Source: Pseudomonas sp. R4-35-07 (GTDB taxonomy: Bacteria > Pseudomonadota > Gammaproteobacteria > Pseudomonadales > Pseudomonadaceae). From it: a DNA stretch of 64,000 nt. The first letter of the stretch is position 1. The number at the start of each line of letters is the position of its first letter. Location: assembly GCF_003852235.1 (NCBI RefSeq), contig NZ_CP027732.1:2790001-2854000 (forward strand), written 5' to 3'. The position numbers and the translations under genes are program-made. The notes beneath the pieces are model-generated. The model saw only the letters and a program-made list of their open reading frames with translations. It had not been told where the DNA came from and did no database searches. This document shows, in pieces, positions 47,955 through 56,762 of the stretch.

Positions 47955-48992
47955 ATGATGCGTCTCTGTGCTGTTTTGGTTCTTTCCCTGTGCGGCGGCC
48001 TGCTTTCAGTGCACGCCGCGCCTGCGCCGCACCCGCATTGGAGTGTGGGCTTTCATCGCATGAGCGTCCTGGACCCGCTGGATTCGCAGCCGATGAAGGC
48101 CATTGCGTTCTACCCCTCCACCGACACCGAGCACACCACGACGCTGGGCGCCTACCATGTGGCTGCCGGCGAAGACGCCAAGGTTGCCATCGGCCGTTTC
48201 CCGATGCTGATGTTGTCGCACGGCAATACCGGTACGCCGCTGGCCCTGCATGACCTGGCCACCTCGCTGGCGCGCAAGGGCTTTGTGGTGGTGGCGGTGC
48301 TGCACCCCGGCGACAACTACAAGGATCACAGCCGCCTGGGCACCGTGAGCAATCTGTATGGCCGGCCGATCCAGATTTCCCAGGCAATCACCGCGACGCT
48401 GGACGACCCGATGCTGTCGCCCTTCGTCGACATCGACCAGGTGGGCGTGATCGGCTATTCGGCCGGCGGTGAAACTGCGCTGATCCTGGCGGGGGCCAAG
48501 CCGGATTTCGAGCGTTTGCGCCGCTATTGCCAGCAGCGCCCGGAGGACCGTGACGCCTGCACCACCAAAGGCGAACTGGTCGTCGACCGTGACGACTTGC
48601 AACCCCAGGCCGACCCGCGCATCCATGCCCTGATGCTGATGGCGCCGCTGAGCCTGATGTTTGGTCGCCACACCCTGGCTGACGTGCACGTACCGGTGCT
48701 GCTCTACAGCGGCGATGGCGACAAATTGGTGGCGGTGGACAAGAACGCCGCCGCCTTGGCGCGCAAACTGCCGGAGCCGCCGGACTTCAAACTGTTGGCC
48801 GGGGCAGGGCACTTCGTGTTCATGGCGCCGTGCGACAGCGACCAATTGGCGACGATGCCGGCCATCTGCACCGATGCCGACGGGGTTGACCGTGAGGGCA
48901 TCCATCGCGATCTGGTCTCCGAGGCCGGGCGCTTTTTCAGTCACACCCTCGGCGAGGCCACCCGTGCCGGGTTACAGACGGCCGATCAGTAA
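47955..48992 (+). CDS. Secreted alpha/beta hydrolase (dienelactone-hydrolase-like)
   Basis: A 345-residue protein. The start at 47955 is chosen because it opens a signal peptide (about residues 1-22, ending VHAAPA). A longer frame from 47868 would bury that signal. The nucleophile elbow is GYSAGG, preceded by the oxyanion strand PMLMLSHGNTGTP. VLLYSGDGDKLV and LLAGAGHFVF carry the probable Asp and His. The substrate is unknown, possibly esters in the periplasm. Its end overlaps the convergent MFS gene by 7 bases. Confidence 0.82.
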   Translation: MMRLCAVLVLSLCGGLLSVHAAPAPHPHWSVGFHRMSVLDPLDSQPMKAIAFYPSTDTEHTTTLGAYHVAAGEDAKVAIGRFPMLMLSHGNTGTPLALHDLATSLARKGFVVVAVLHPGDNYKDHSRLGTVSNLYGRPIQISQAITATLDDPMLSPFVDIDQVGVIGYSAGGETALILAGAKPDFERLRRYCQQRPEDRDACTTKGELVVDRDDLQPQADPRIHALMLMAPLSLMFGRHTLADVHVPVLLYSGDGDKLVAVDKNAAALARKLPEPPDFKLLAGAGHFVFMAPCDSDQLATMPAICTDADGVDREGIHRDLVSEAGRFFSHTLGEATRAGLQTADQ

Positions 48993-50191
48993 GCGCGACG
49001 CTTGAGCAGCACGGTCAGTGCCAGCGCCGTGACTGACAGCAGCGCCGCGCAGAAGAATATCCAGCCATAGCCGAGGTTCAGCGCCACCGCGCCCATCAAC
49101 GGGCCGGCAATCGCCAGGGCCAGGTCGAAAAACACCGCATACGCACTCAGCCCGGCGCCACGGCTACTGTCTGGCACGCGCTTGATAGCCTCGACCCCGA
49201 GCGCCGGGTACACCAGTGATAAGCCAAAGCCGGTCAACCCCGCGCCAATCAACGCCACGCCGGTCGACGGCGCCAGCCACAACAGCGTAAGGCCCAGGGT
49301 CTCGATGAGCATGCAGGCGATGGCGGCGGTGAAACCGCCCACGCGGCTAATGGCGGAAATGAACACCAGGCGCGACGCGATAAAACACACGCCAAATACC
49401 GTCAGGCAGTACGCTGCGCCGGTCCAGCCGCGATTGAGGTAGTACAAGGTGATAAAGGTGGTCAGCGTGCCGTAGCCAATCGAGGCCAGGCACAGGCTGG
49501 CGCCAAACGGAGCGATACGTCCGAACACCGCCCAGAACGGCAGGCGTTCGCCGCGCACCACCGGCACCGACGGTTTGTTGCGGATCAGCACCAGGCCCAG
49601 CGCGGCCAGCCCTGTCAGCGCCAGGCCCAGGCTGGCGAAGCCATAGTCGGCCACCATCACCACCCCCAGCGGCGCGCCAATGGCGATGGCGCCGTAGGAA
49701 GCGATACCGTTCCAGGAAATCGACCGGGCCGTGTGTTCGGTGCCGACCGCGCCCATGCACCAACTGATGGTGCCCACGCCAATCAAGCCCTGGGCCACGC
49801 CCAGCAACAGCCGACCGGCGATCAGGATGGTCAGGCTCAGCGCCGGCAGGTCCGCCAGCAGCACCGCGATAAACGTCAGCACGCCACTGATCAGGATGCC
49901 GGCCAGGCCCAGCACAATGGCGCGCTTGGTGCCGACGTTGTCCGACATGCGCCCGGCCATCGGCCGGCTGAGCAAGGTGGCGAGGTATTGCGAACCAATG
50001 GTGGCCCCGGCCACCACGGCGCTGTAGCCCAGGTGTTCGTGAACATAGCCTGGAATTACCGCAATCGGCAGGCCGATGCAGATAAACGCAATGAAGGTGT
50101 AGAAGACGATGGAGACGATCTGCAGGGTGATCGACAGGGAGGAGGGGGCGGCAGGCATGTGAACTCGTTCGCTGGCGGGCGGTGCGGTCAT
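48986..50191 (-). CDS. MFS transporter (YfcJ-like)
   Basis: A 401-residue major-facilitator protein with 12 predicted spans. The loop 2-3 motif reads SRPMAGRMSDNVGTKRAIVLG, and IAGRLLLGVAQGLIGVGTISWCMG resembles the drug/sugar-exporter subfamily of YfcJ and YhhS. The start at 50191 is tentative; an internal ATG 11 codons on is possible. A REPIN lies 20 bases upstream. Substrate unknown. Confidence 0.88.
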   Translation of the reverse strand: MTAPPASERVHMPAAPSSLSITLQIVSIVFYTFIAFICIGLPIAVIPGYVHEHLGYSAVVAGATIGSQYLATLLSRPMAGRMSDNVGTKRAIVLGLAGILISGVLTFIAVLLADLPALSLTILIAGRLLLGVAQGLIGVGTISWCMGAVGTEHTARSISWNGIASYGAIAIGAPLGVVMVADYGFASLGLALTGLAALGLVLIRNKPSVPVVRGERLPFWAVFGRIAPFGASLCLASIGYGTLTTFITLYYLNRGWTGAAYCLTVFGVCFIASRLVFISAISRVGGFTAAIACMLIETLGLTLLWLAPSTGVALIGAGLTGFGLSLVYPALGVEAIKRVPDSSRGAGLSAYAVFFDLALAIAGPLMGAVALNLGYGWIFFCAALLSVTALALTVLLKRRAY

Positions 50192-50210
50192 GATGCCACT
50201 GCGTTGTTCA

Positions 50211-50301
50211 ATGTGGGAGGGGGGCTTGCCCCGATAGCGGTGGTTCAGCCTACTCATAGGTGACTGATACACCGCCATCGGGGGCAAGCCCCCTCCCACA
50301 T
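50211..50301. repeat. REPIN
   Basis: Inverted REP pair with a one-base shift in the left copy (GTGGGAGGGGGGCTTGCCCCGATAGC). It lies between the ABC-F gene and the MFS gene, both on the minus strand. Confidence 0.9.
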
Positions 50302-50336
50302 TGGAACCTGTTTGGCCCGGCAGCTATGCGCTGTTC

Positions 50337-51923
50337 TTAGAACACCACACCCTGGCTACGCAGGTAGTCGTCATAGGTGCCGCTGAAGTCGATCACGCCG
50401 TCTGCGCTCAACTCGATGATGCGGGTAGCCAGGGACGATACGAACTCGCGGTCGTGGCTGACGAAGATCAGCGTGCCCGGGTAGTTCTCCAGCGCCAGGT
50501 TCAGCGCTTCGATGGATTCCATGTCCAAGTGGTTGGTCGGTTCGTCCATGATCAGCACGTTCGGCTTTTGCAGGATCAGCTTGCCGAACAGCATGCGGCC
50601 TTGTTCACCACCGGAGATCACTTTTACCGACTTCTGGATTTCGTCGTTGGAGAACAGCATGCGGCCCAATGTGCCACGAATCATCTGCTCGCCCTGGGTC
50701 CACTGGCCCATCCAGTCGAACAGGGTGAGGTCGTCTTCGAAGTCATGGGCATGGTCCTGGGCGTAGTAGCCCAGTTCCGCAGCGTCGGTCCACTTGATGC
50801 TGCCGGCGTCCGGGGTCAGTTCGTTGACCAGGGTGCGCAGCAGGGTGGTCTTGCCAATACCGTTCGGGCCGATGATCGCCACGCGCTCGCCGGCTTCAAC
50901 CTGGAAGCTGAAGTCTTTGAACAACGGCTTGCCGTCAAAACCTTTGGCCATCTTCTCGACCATGACCGCCTGGCGGTGCAGCTTTTTGTTCTGTTCGAAA
51001 CGGATGAACGGGCTCACACGGCTCGAAGGCTTGACCTCGGCCAGTTGGATCTTGTCGATCGCCTTGGCGCGGGAAGTGGCCTGCTTGGCTTTCGAGGCGT
51101 TGGCCGAGAAGCGGCTGACGAAGGACTGCAGCTCGGAGATCTGCGCCTTCTTCTTGGCGTTGTCCGACAGCAGTTGCTCGCGGGACTGGGTCGCCACGGT
51201 CATGTACTCGTCGTAGTTACCCGGGAACAGGCGCAGCTCGCCGTAGTCCAGGTCAGCCATGTGGGTGCACACGCTGTTCAGGAAGTGACGGTCGTGAGAG
51301 ATGATGATCATCAGGCTGGAGCGCTGGGTCAGGATGTTTTCCAGCCAGCGAATAGTGTTGATGTCCAAGTGGTTGGTCGGTTCGTCGAGCAACAGCACTT
51401 CCGGGTCGGAGAACAGCGCCTGGGCGAGCAATACGCGCAGCTTCCAGCCGGGCGACACTTCGCTCATCGGGCCGAAATGCTGTTCCAGGGGAATCCCCAG
51501 GCCCAGCAGCAGCTCACCGGCGCGGGATTCGGCGGTGTAGCCGTCCATCTCGGCGAACTCGGTTTCCAGCTCGGCCACGGCCATGCCGTCTTCTTCGCTC
51601 ATTTCCGGCAGCGAGTAGATGCGGTCGCGTTCGGCCTTGACCTTCCACAGCTCTTCGTGGCCCATGATCACGGTGTCGAGCACGGTGAATTCTTCGTAGG
51701 CGAACTGGTCCTGGCGCAGCTTGCCCAGGCGCACGTTCGGCTCGAGCATGACCTGGCCGCCGGACGGTTCGAGGTCGCCGCCGAGGATTTTCATGAAGGT
51801 CGACTTGCCGCAACCGTTGGCACCGATCAAACCATAGCGGTTGCCGGCGCCGAACTTGACCGAGACGTTCTCGAAGAGCGGCTTGGCGCCGAACTGCATG
51901 GTGATGTTAGCTGTGGAGATCAA
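50337..51923 (-). CDS. ybiT: ABC-F family ATPase (YbiT type)
   Basis: A 528-residue soluble protein with two ABC domains and no membrane part. Walker A motifs are GANGCGKST and GPNGIGKTT. The signatures are [15 protein letters not shown] and [14 protein letters not shown], and both Walker B are [11 protein letters not shown] and [11 protein letters not shown]. The charged linker between domains (about 235-320) is the segment ABC-F proteins insert near the ribosomal P-site. The start is a TTG at 51923 preceded by AGGTAAAGTAA; the N-terminus [19 protein letters not shown] matches YbiT. Confidence 0.94.
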   Translation of the reverse strand: MISTANITMQFGAKPLFENVSVKFGAGNRYGLIGANGCGKSTFMKILGGDLEPSGGQVMLEPNVRLGKLRQDQFAYEEFTVLDTVIMGHEELWKVKAERDRIYSLPEMSEEDGMAVAELETEFAEMDGYTAESRAGELLLGLGIPLEQHFGPMSEVSPGWKLRVLLAQALFSDPEVLLLDEPTNHLDINTIRWLENILTQRSSLMIIISHDRHFLNSVCTHMADLDYGELRLFPGNYDEYMTVATQSREQLLSDNAKKKAQISELQSFVSRFSANASKAKQATSRAKAIDKIQLAEVKPSSRVSPFIRFEQNKKLHRQAVMVEKMAKGFDGKPLFKDFSFQVEAGERVAIIGPNGIGKTTLLRTLVNELTPDAGSIKWTDAAELGYYAQDHAHDFEDDLTLFDWMGQWTQGEQMIRGTLGRMLFSNDEIQKSVKVISGGEQGRMLFGKLILQKPNVLIMDEPTNHLDMESIEALNLALENYPGTLIFVSHDREFVSSLATRIIELSADGVIDFSGTYDDYLRSQGVVF

Positions 51924-52065
51924 TTACTTTACCTATCAATGGGTTGCGAGCGTGACGGCAGGAGCCTTCAGGCATGCGTCAACAGCGACATCGAGGCGCG
52001 AAACCCGGTCGCTGAGCGCAAAATCTGGAATGTGTGTTGGAATTTGGCGCGCATTGTCGCATATG

Positions 52066-53304
52066 TCAGGCGACAGGTGTATGGCGAGCGAAGGATGGTT
52101 TTGCCAGTGTCTCGGGCATGGCCAGCCCTACCAGCAGCAACGCGACGGCCGCCACCCCGGCCAGGGTCAGGAAGGCGGCGTTGTAGCCGGCTATTTGCAC
52201 CACGAAGCCTGCCAGGCTGCTGCTCAGCGCCGCGCCCAGGCCAAATACCGTGGACAGCGCGCCGAGGCTGACATTGAAGCGGCCGGTGCCTTGGGTCAGG
52301 TCCTTGACGATCACGGGGAACAGCGCGCCGAAAATGCCCGCGCCGATACCGTCGAGCATCTGCACGGCAACCAGCCAGTAGGGGTCGCTGGACAGGGTAT
52401 AAAGCACGCCGCGCAACGGCAGAATCATGAAGCCGGCCAGCAGCAGCGGCTTGCGCCCCCAGAGGTCGGCCTTGGCTCCCACCAGCATCGCCGTCGGCAC
52501 CATCACCAGTTGCGCGGCGACGATGCAGGCCGAGGTCAACGGGGTGGCCATCTGCAGATTGATCTGCGACAGCTTCTGGCTGACCAACGGCAGCATCGCG
52601 GCATTGGCGAGGTGAAACAGCGCACAGCAAATGGCGAACAGCAACAAGGGGCGGTTGGCGAGCAAGACGTTCAGGCCCGAGGGCTGCTCATGGTCAGTAT
52701 GATGCGCGGGGTCGAAGCCCCGGGCCACCTCATGGTCGATCGCCTTGCCCGGCACGCAACCGACCGCGATGACACTGGCGACGGCCATAAACGCCATCAG
52801 GTAAAACACCACCACCGGCCCGAACAGATAGGCCAAACCCCCGGCCAGCAGTGCTGCCACGGCGTTACCGGCGTGATTGAAGGTTTCGTTGCGCCCGGTC
52901 CGCCGGGTAAACGCACGCGGCCCGGTGATGCCAAGGGAAATCGCGGAAATCGCCGGGGCGAACACCGACGCGGCGATGGCGCTGGCGGCCTGGGTCAGCG
53001 CCACCCAGCCAAACGAACTGACGAAGGGCAGCGTCAGGCAACTGAGCGTGACCAGCAGCGCGGCAAGTGCAATCACCGCGCGTTTGCTGCGGGTACGGTC
53101 GATCAATGCGCCTGCCGGACCTTGGGTGATCAGCGCGGCAATGCCCGCCAGGGTCATGACCACGCCAATGCTGGCCGGGTCCCATTGATGGACCGCCAGC
53201 AGATAAATCGCCAGGTACGGCCCCAGGCCGTCGCGCACATCCGCGAGGAAGAAATTCAGGCTGTCCAGGGACAAGGCAGTGCGCAGGTCTGAGTGATGGG
53301 CCAC
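52066..53304 (-). CDS. MFS transporter
   Basis: A 412-residue major-facilitator protein with about 12 spans. I chose the GTG at 53304, preceded by GGAAGGTTGCATC, because the upstream extension is hydrophilic and poorly coding. The N-terminus SLDSLNFFLADVRDGLGPYLAIYL and the loop QGPAGALIDRTRSKRAVIA define the family. The sequence resembles exporters often found near detoxification genes, but no substrate is evident. It is transcribed towards ybiT, separated by about 140 bases. Confidence 0.88.
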   Translation of the reverse strand: MAHHSDLRTALSLDSLNFFLADVRDGLGPYLAIYLLAVHQWDPASIGVVMTLAGIAALITQGPAGALIDRTRSKRAVIALAALLVTLSCLTLPFVSSFGWVALTQAASAIAASVFAPAISAISLGITGPRAFTRRTGRNETFNHAGNAVAALLAGGLAYLFGPVVVFYLMAFMAVASVIAVGCVPGKAIDHEVARGFDPAHHTDHEQPSGLNVLLANRPLLLFAICCALFHLANAAMLPLVSQKLSQINLQMATPLTSACIVAAQLVMVPTAMLVGAKADLWGRKPLLLAGFMILPLRGVLYTLSSDPYWLVAVQMLDGIGAGIFGALFPVIVKDLTQGTGRFNVSLGALSTVFGLGAALSSSLAGFVVQIAGYNAAFLTLAGVAAVALLLVGLAMPETLAKPSFARHTPVA

Positions 53305-53410
53305 GATGCAACCTTCCAGAGTGCAGTCCAGGGGCCGGACACGCGTTGGGCTAGTGACCTGCGCACTTGGCGATAAGTTTCGCGCTGGCCCAGGGCGTTT
53401 TTCTGCGCGC

Positions 53411-53438
53411 AAAAAAAAGCCCGCACATAACGGCGGGC
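53411..53438 (-). terminator. Rho-independent terminator (minus strand)
   Basis: Read on the minus strand, GCCCGC (53438-53433) and GCGGGC (53424-53419) form a stem with an 8-base loop, followed by eight Ts (complement of 53411-53418). It terminates the minus-strand gene ending at 53533 and separates it from the MFS gene. Confidence 0.8.
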
Positions 53439-53532
53439 CAAGGGAATCACTGGAGTAGGTAGGCCTCACCCTATAGGCCGGAACGTGAAGGCCTCGTGAA
53501 AATGCCGTGATCAAAGCGGATAAGGGCGTCGT

Positions 53533-53919
53533 TCATGCCCGGCGCACGAAGGTGCGCATGGTTTGCCCCGGGCCGGTACTGAACACGGTGGGCCGGGGCA
53601 TGCCTTCATCGGCAGCGATAAATACAAAATGATCACCTTCGAGCCGGTAGCTGGCCGGTAGCGACTTGCCGGCGTCCGCGCCGATGGCGTCCACCCAGGT
53701 AATGCTCTTGGGCGTGGTGTCGGCGTCCAGGACAAAACGCCCCGCCAGCAAGAGGTCGCCCTCGACCGTGACGACTTCAAACGTGTCCCCGCTGATCCTG
53801 GTGATGGCACCTGGCGCGCTATGTGCATCGGCAGGGTTGAGTACGCCGTTGTCTTCCAGGGCGGTTTGCTCCCAGGCACCTTGCAGGGCGTGGTAATCCG
53901 TGACTGAAGGGGATGACAT
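53533..53919 (-). CDS. TIGR03067-like protein
   Basis: A 128-residue protein resembling the TIGR03067 lipocalin-like family. LQGAWEQTALEDNG opens the domain, FEVVTVEGDLLLAGRFVLDADTTPKSITWVD forms the beta core, and the C-terminal YRLEGDHFVFIAADEGMPRPTVF completes it. No signal peptide. The ATG follows AAGGAAGTTGC. It is a single-gene unit with its own terminator. Function unknown. Confidence 0.75.
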   Translation of the reverse strand: MSSPSVTDYHALQGAWEQTALEDNGVLNPADAHSAPGAITRISGDTFEVVTVEGDLLLAGRFVLDADTTPKSITWVDAIGADAGKSLPASYRLEGDHFVFIAADEGMPRPTVFSTGPGQTMRTFVRRA

Positions 53920-54251
53920 GCAACTTCCTTTTGCTGAAGGGGGGAGGGGGATTGTATCCGCACAGGGGCAGTGCTTTCAGGTGGCGGGATTTTTTCTTTA
54001 TGGGACAGCTATTTGACAGCATTTTCATGTTGTATTAGCTACGCTTGTAGCGTGATTAATCCCACATCAAAATATCTTTTTGGCTACACATCGACATAAA
54101 GCAGAAATAATCCTTAAATACGCGGGATTTTTCGTCAGACTCAGTAGTCAGATTGCCATCCTTCCGCCGTGCTCAGGGCGTTGTCCCTGATTTGAAGCCT
54201 TAGGACTTCTTCGAGTGATGGCCTTTTAGTATTAATTAAGGTGTGCTTATT
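53920..54251. other. AT-rich divergent intergenic region upstream of the Wzz-like gene
   Basis: 332 bases, AT-rich between about 53980 and 54130. It contains TTGACA at 54013-54018, with only poor -10 matches downstream (TATTAG and TTAGCT). A small hairpin GCTAC-GCTT-GTAGC at about 54038-54051 may be a regulator site. A minus-strand ORF here is not believed. Confidence 0.4.
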
Positions 54252-55577
54252 TTGAATCGTACTTCCCCGCCAGCGTCTGATGAAATTGATCTGTTTGAAT
54301 TGTTTCACGCCATCTGGCGACAAAAAAAGCTGATCGTGGGGTGTACGATTCTGGCGGGAGTTTTAGGCGCGGGGTATGCCTTCCTGGCGCCCAAGACCTA
54401 CGAGGTCAGCAGCGTGCTACGGCCTGCGGCGATCAACGAGCTGGACGCGTTGAACCGCTCTGAAGTGTATAAATTGCCGCCCGCCGATGCGTTGCTAAAA
54501 GTGGGCGCGCAGTTGGACTCCTACGAGGCTCGCCTTGGGTTCTTCAAGGATCACGAGGAATTGTTCAAGGCGTTTCAGAAACCAGGGCAAACCCTGGAAC
54601 AGAGTTTTGAAGCCTTCAATCGAAACTCGGTCAACCTCATCCTGCCGGACCCGAAGAAGTCCGACTCGCTGAGCAACTACATCCGTCTGGAATTGCAGTA
54701 CCCGACCGATGTTGATGGGGTGAAAATTCTCAACGGGTTTGTCGACTACGCCATTGCCGCAGAGCGCCAGCAGGTCGGCGCCGACCTCAAGGTGATCGTG
54801 AATAACCGCTTGTCCGAGCTCAAGGGCAAGATCGACGCGGCCCGGGCCAACTACGACACCGAAAAGGAATCGAAAATCGCCAAGTTGCTCGAGGCGGACC
54901 GTCTCAAGCGTGCCCAATTGCAGGACGAACTCAGCGCCCTGCGCTTGCAGATGAAAATGGAGCGGACCAACCGCCTGGCGGAATTGGCTGAAGCCATCGG
55001 CATCGCTCAGTCCATGGGGATCAAAACACCGACCACGCCATCCTCCATGGCCGACTCCGCGCGAACCGGCTCGAGCCAGGTGATGCGCACCGAAGTCAAC
55101 AATCAGAAGATTCCGCTGTACTTCATGGGTACTGAGGCCCTGGAGGCCGAGCGCGCCGCGCTGCAAAAGCGCACCAGCGATGACTTCACCAATCCGCGTA
55201 TTGCCGAAATTGGCAAGGAACTCCAGCTGTTGGACGCCAACCGCGAAGTTGAAGTGCTGCGCAAACGTGGCAATGAAGACATCTTCCTGCAGGACGTCGA
55301 GCCGCTTCGCGCCGAAGTCGCCAGGTTGCGTGGTTTGAACATCGACATGAGCAACCTGAAGCTGGTGACAATTGACCGTCGCGCCCAGGAGCCTCTGGCA
55401 CCGATCAAACCGAAAAAAGCTCTGGTCATTGCGTTGAGCCTGGTGGGCGGGTTATTGCTCGGGCTGATGGTCGCGCTGGTCCGCCACCTCATGTTTACCC
55501 AGCGTGGTGCGGTACCGTATTCGGCATTGGAAGACAGCAGTTTTTCACGCCGCGAACGTAAGGACGATCAGCTTTAA
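54252..55577 (+). CDS. Wzz-family polysaccharide chain-length determinant-like protein
   Basis: A 441-residue inner-membrane protein. A short cytoplasmic N-terminus (DEIDLFELFHAIWRQKKLI) leads to TM1 (about 28-48). A long periplasmic part with coiled coil (about 165-260) follows. The C-terminal PLAPIKPKKALVIALSLVGGLLLGLMVAL contains the proline-rich motif and TM2. This is the Wzz arrangement that sets O-antigen or exopolysaccharide length. The probable TTG start is ten bases after AAGG; a GTG three codons upstream is possible. No other polysaccharide gene lies beside it except the lpxO-like gene. Confidence 0.88.
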   Translation: MNRTSPPASDEIDLFELFHAIWRQKKLIVGCTILAGVLGAGYAFLAPKTYEVSSVLRPAAINELDALNRSEVYKLPPADALLKVGAQLDSYEARLGFFKDHEELFKAFQKPGQTLEQSFEAFNRNSVNLILPDPKKSDSLSNYIRLELQYPTDVDGVKILNGFVDYAIAAERQQVGADLKVIVNNRLSELKGKIDAARANYDTEKESKIAKLLEADRLKRAQLQDELSALRLQMKMERTNRLAELAEAIGIAQSMGIKTPTTPSSMADSARTGSSQVMRTEVNNQKIPLYFMGTEALEAERAALQKRTSDDFTNPRIAEIGKELQLLDANREVEVLRKRGNEDIFLQDVEPLRAEVARLRGLNIDMSNLKLVTIDRRAQEPLAPIKPKKALVIALSLVGGLLLGLMVALVRHLMFTQRGAVPYSALEDSSFSRRERKDDQL

Positions 55578-55595
55578 GCCGTAGCGACGTCTCTG

Positions 55596-55622
55596 GCCGG
55601 CGGGTCCTGGGGCCCCGCCGGC
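55596..55622 (+). terminator. Strong GC hairpin after the Wzz-like gene
   Basis: GCCGGCGGG (55596-55604) pairs perfectly with CCCGCCGGC (55614-55622), 18 bases after the stop codon. There is no T-run downstream, so it may be a transcript 3'-end structure rather than a canonical terminator. Confidence 0.45.
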
Positions 55623-55832
55623 ACAACCTCCCCAACACACTCAGTGGACAGCTTTTCACAATTCTTAGTTAACCTTTGGTTACAAAGTATGGCTAAATAA
55701 CGGCCAATGGTCACACATCGGAAGGTCATCCTGCCGGTCGTGTCGCCTGTATGTGAATTGTGATTTCAGGTGCTGCTTATCCATCCTCGGCCGTTGTGGG
55801 CCCGCAGGAGCAGCCTGTTCTCTCCCTGACGT

Positions 55833-56744
55833 GTGACGAATCCCTTGAAACTCATCATTGTTGCTCTCTACGTTGCCTCCATCGCGTATGTACATTTGCG
55901 TGGCCGGGTGCGACACAAGTTGGGTCGCCAGCTCAGCGATCACTCGACGTTCCTGGCGCCGATCAACTGCTTCCTTTATCTGTTCTCCAAGCAACCCAGC
56001 CGCCCCTATCTGTCGCCCAGCGATTTTCCGGACCTGAGCCCATTGCAGGCGCACTGGGAAGAAATCCGCCAGGAAGCCCAGAACCTGATGCGCGCCGGAG
56101 AGATCAAGCGTTCGGAGCAATACAATGACGTGGGCTTCAACTCGTTCTTCAAGTCCGGCTGGAAGCGCTTCTATCTGAAGTGGTACGGCGACAGCCATCC
56201 TTCGGCAATGAAGCTGTGCCCGCGCACCACCGAACTGGTGCAAAGCATCGGCTCGATCAAGGCTGCAATGTTCGCCGAGCTGCCGCCGGGCTCCAAACTG
56301 GTGCGTCACCGTGACCCCTATGCGGGCTCCTACCGCTATCACCTGGGGCTGGATACCCCAAACGATCCGGGTTGCTACATCAATGTGGACGGCGAGAGCT
56401 ATTACTGGCGCGACGGCGAGCCGGTGATGTTCGACGAGACTTACATCCACTACGCGGAAAACACCACGGCGCACAACCGCATCATTCTGTTCTGCGACAT
56501 CGAGCGGCCGATGAAATACCGCTGGGCAGCCGCGTTCAACCGCTGGTTCAGCCGCAATGTAATGGCCGCTGCGGGTTCGCCCAATGATGAAGGCGACAAG
56601 ACCGGCGGCCTCAACCGCGCTTTTACCCGCTTGTACAAGATCCGTTTGCGCGGCAAGGAGCTCAAAAAGCGCAACCGCACGCGCTACTACCTGGAAAAGT
56701 GGGCGATCTTCGCTTGCCTCGCGCTGATCTTCATCCTTATCTGA
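55833..56744 (+). CDS. lpxO: Lipid A hydroxylase LpxO-like (aspartyl/asparaginyl beta-hydroxylase family)
   Basis: A 303-residue Fe(II)/2-oxoglutarate dioxygenase with N- and C-terminal membrane segments (about 5-20 and 285-302). The metal site is in KLVRHRDPYAGSYRYHLGL (His-x-Asp) and DETYIHYAEN (second His), and the 2-oxoglutarate arginine is in NRIILFCDIERP. LpxO adds a 2-hydroxyl to a secondary acyl chain of lipid A. The start is uncertain: GTG at 55833 or TTG at 55845, which would give the usual KLIIVAL N-terminus. Neighbouring the Wzz-like gene suggests a cell-surface module. Confidence 0.88.
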   Translation: MTNPLKLIIVALYVASIAYVHLRGRVRHKLGRQLSDHSTFLAPINCFLYLFSKQPSRPYLSPSDFPDLSPLQAHWEEIRQEAQNLMRAGEIKRSEQYNDVGFNSFFKSGWKRFYLKWYGDSHPSAMKLCPRTTELVQSIGSIKAAMFAELPPGSKLVRHRDPYAGSYRYHLGLDTPNDPGCYINVDGESYYWRDGEPVMFDETYIHYAENTTAHNRIILFCDIERPMKYRWAAAFNRWFSRNVMAAAGSPNDEGDKTGGLNRAFTRLYKIRLRGKELKKRNRTRYYLEKWAIFACLALIFILI

Positions 56745-56762
56745 ACCCCACCGTGGCGCGGA

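Noticed and set aside
50301..52271. 656-residue plus-strand ORF
   Set aside because: Antisense to the YbiT-type gene and starts within the REPIN; not a plausible protein.
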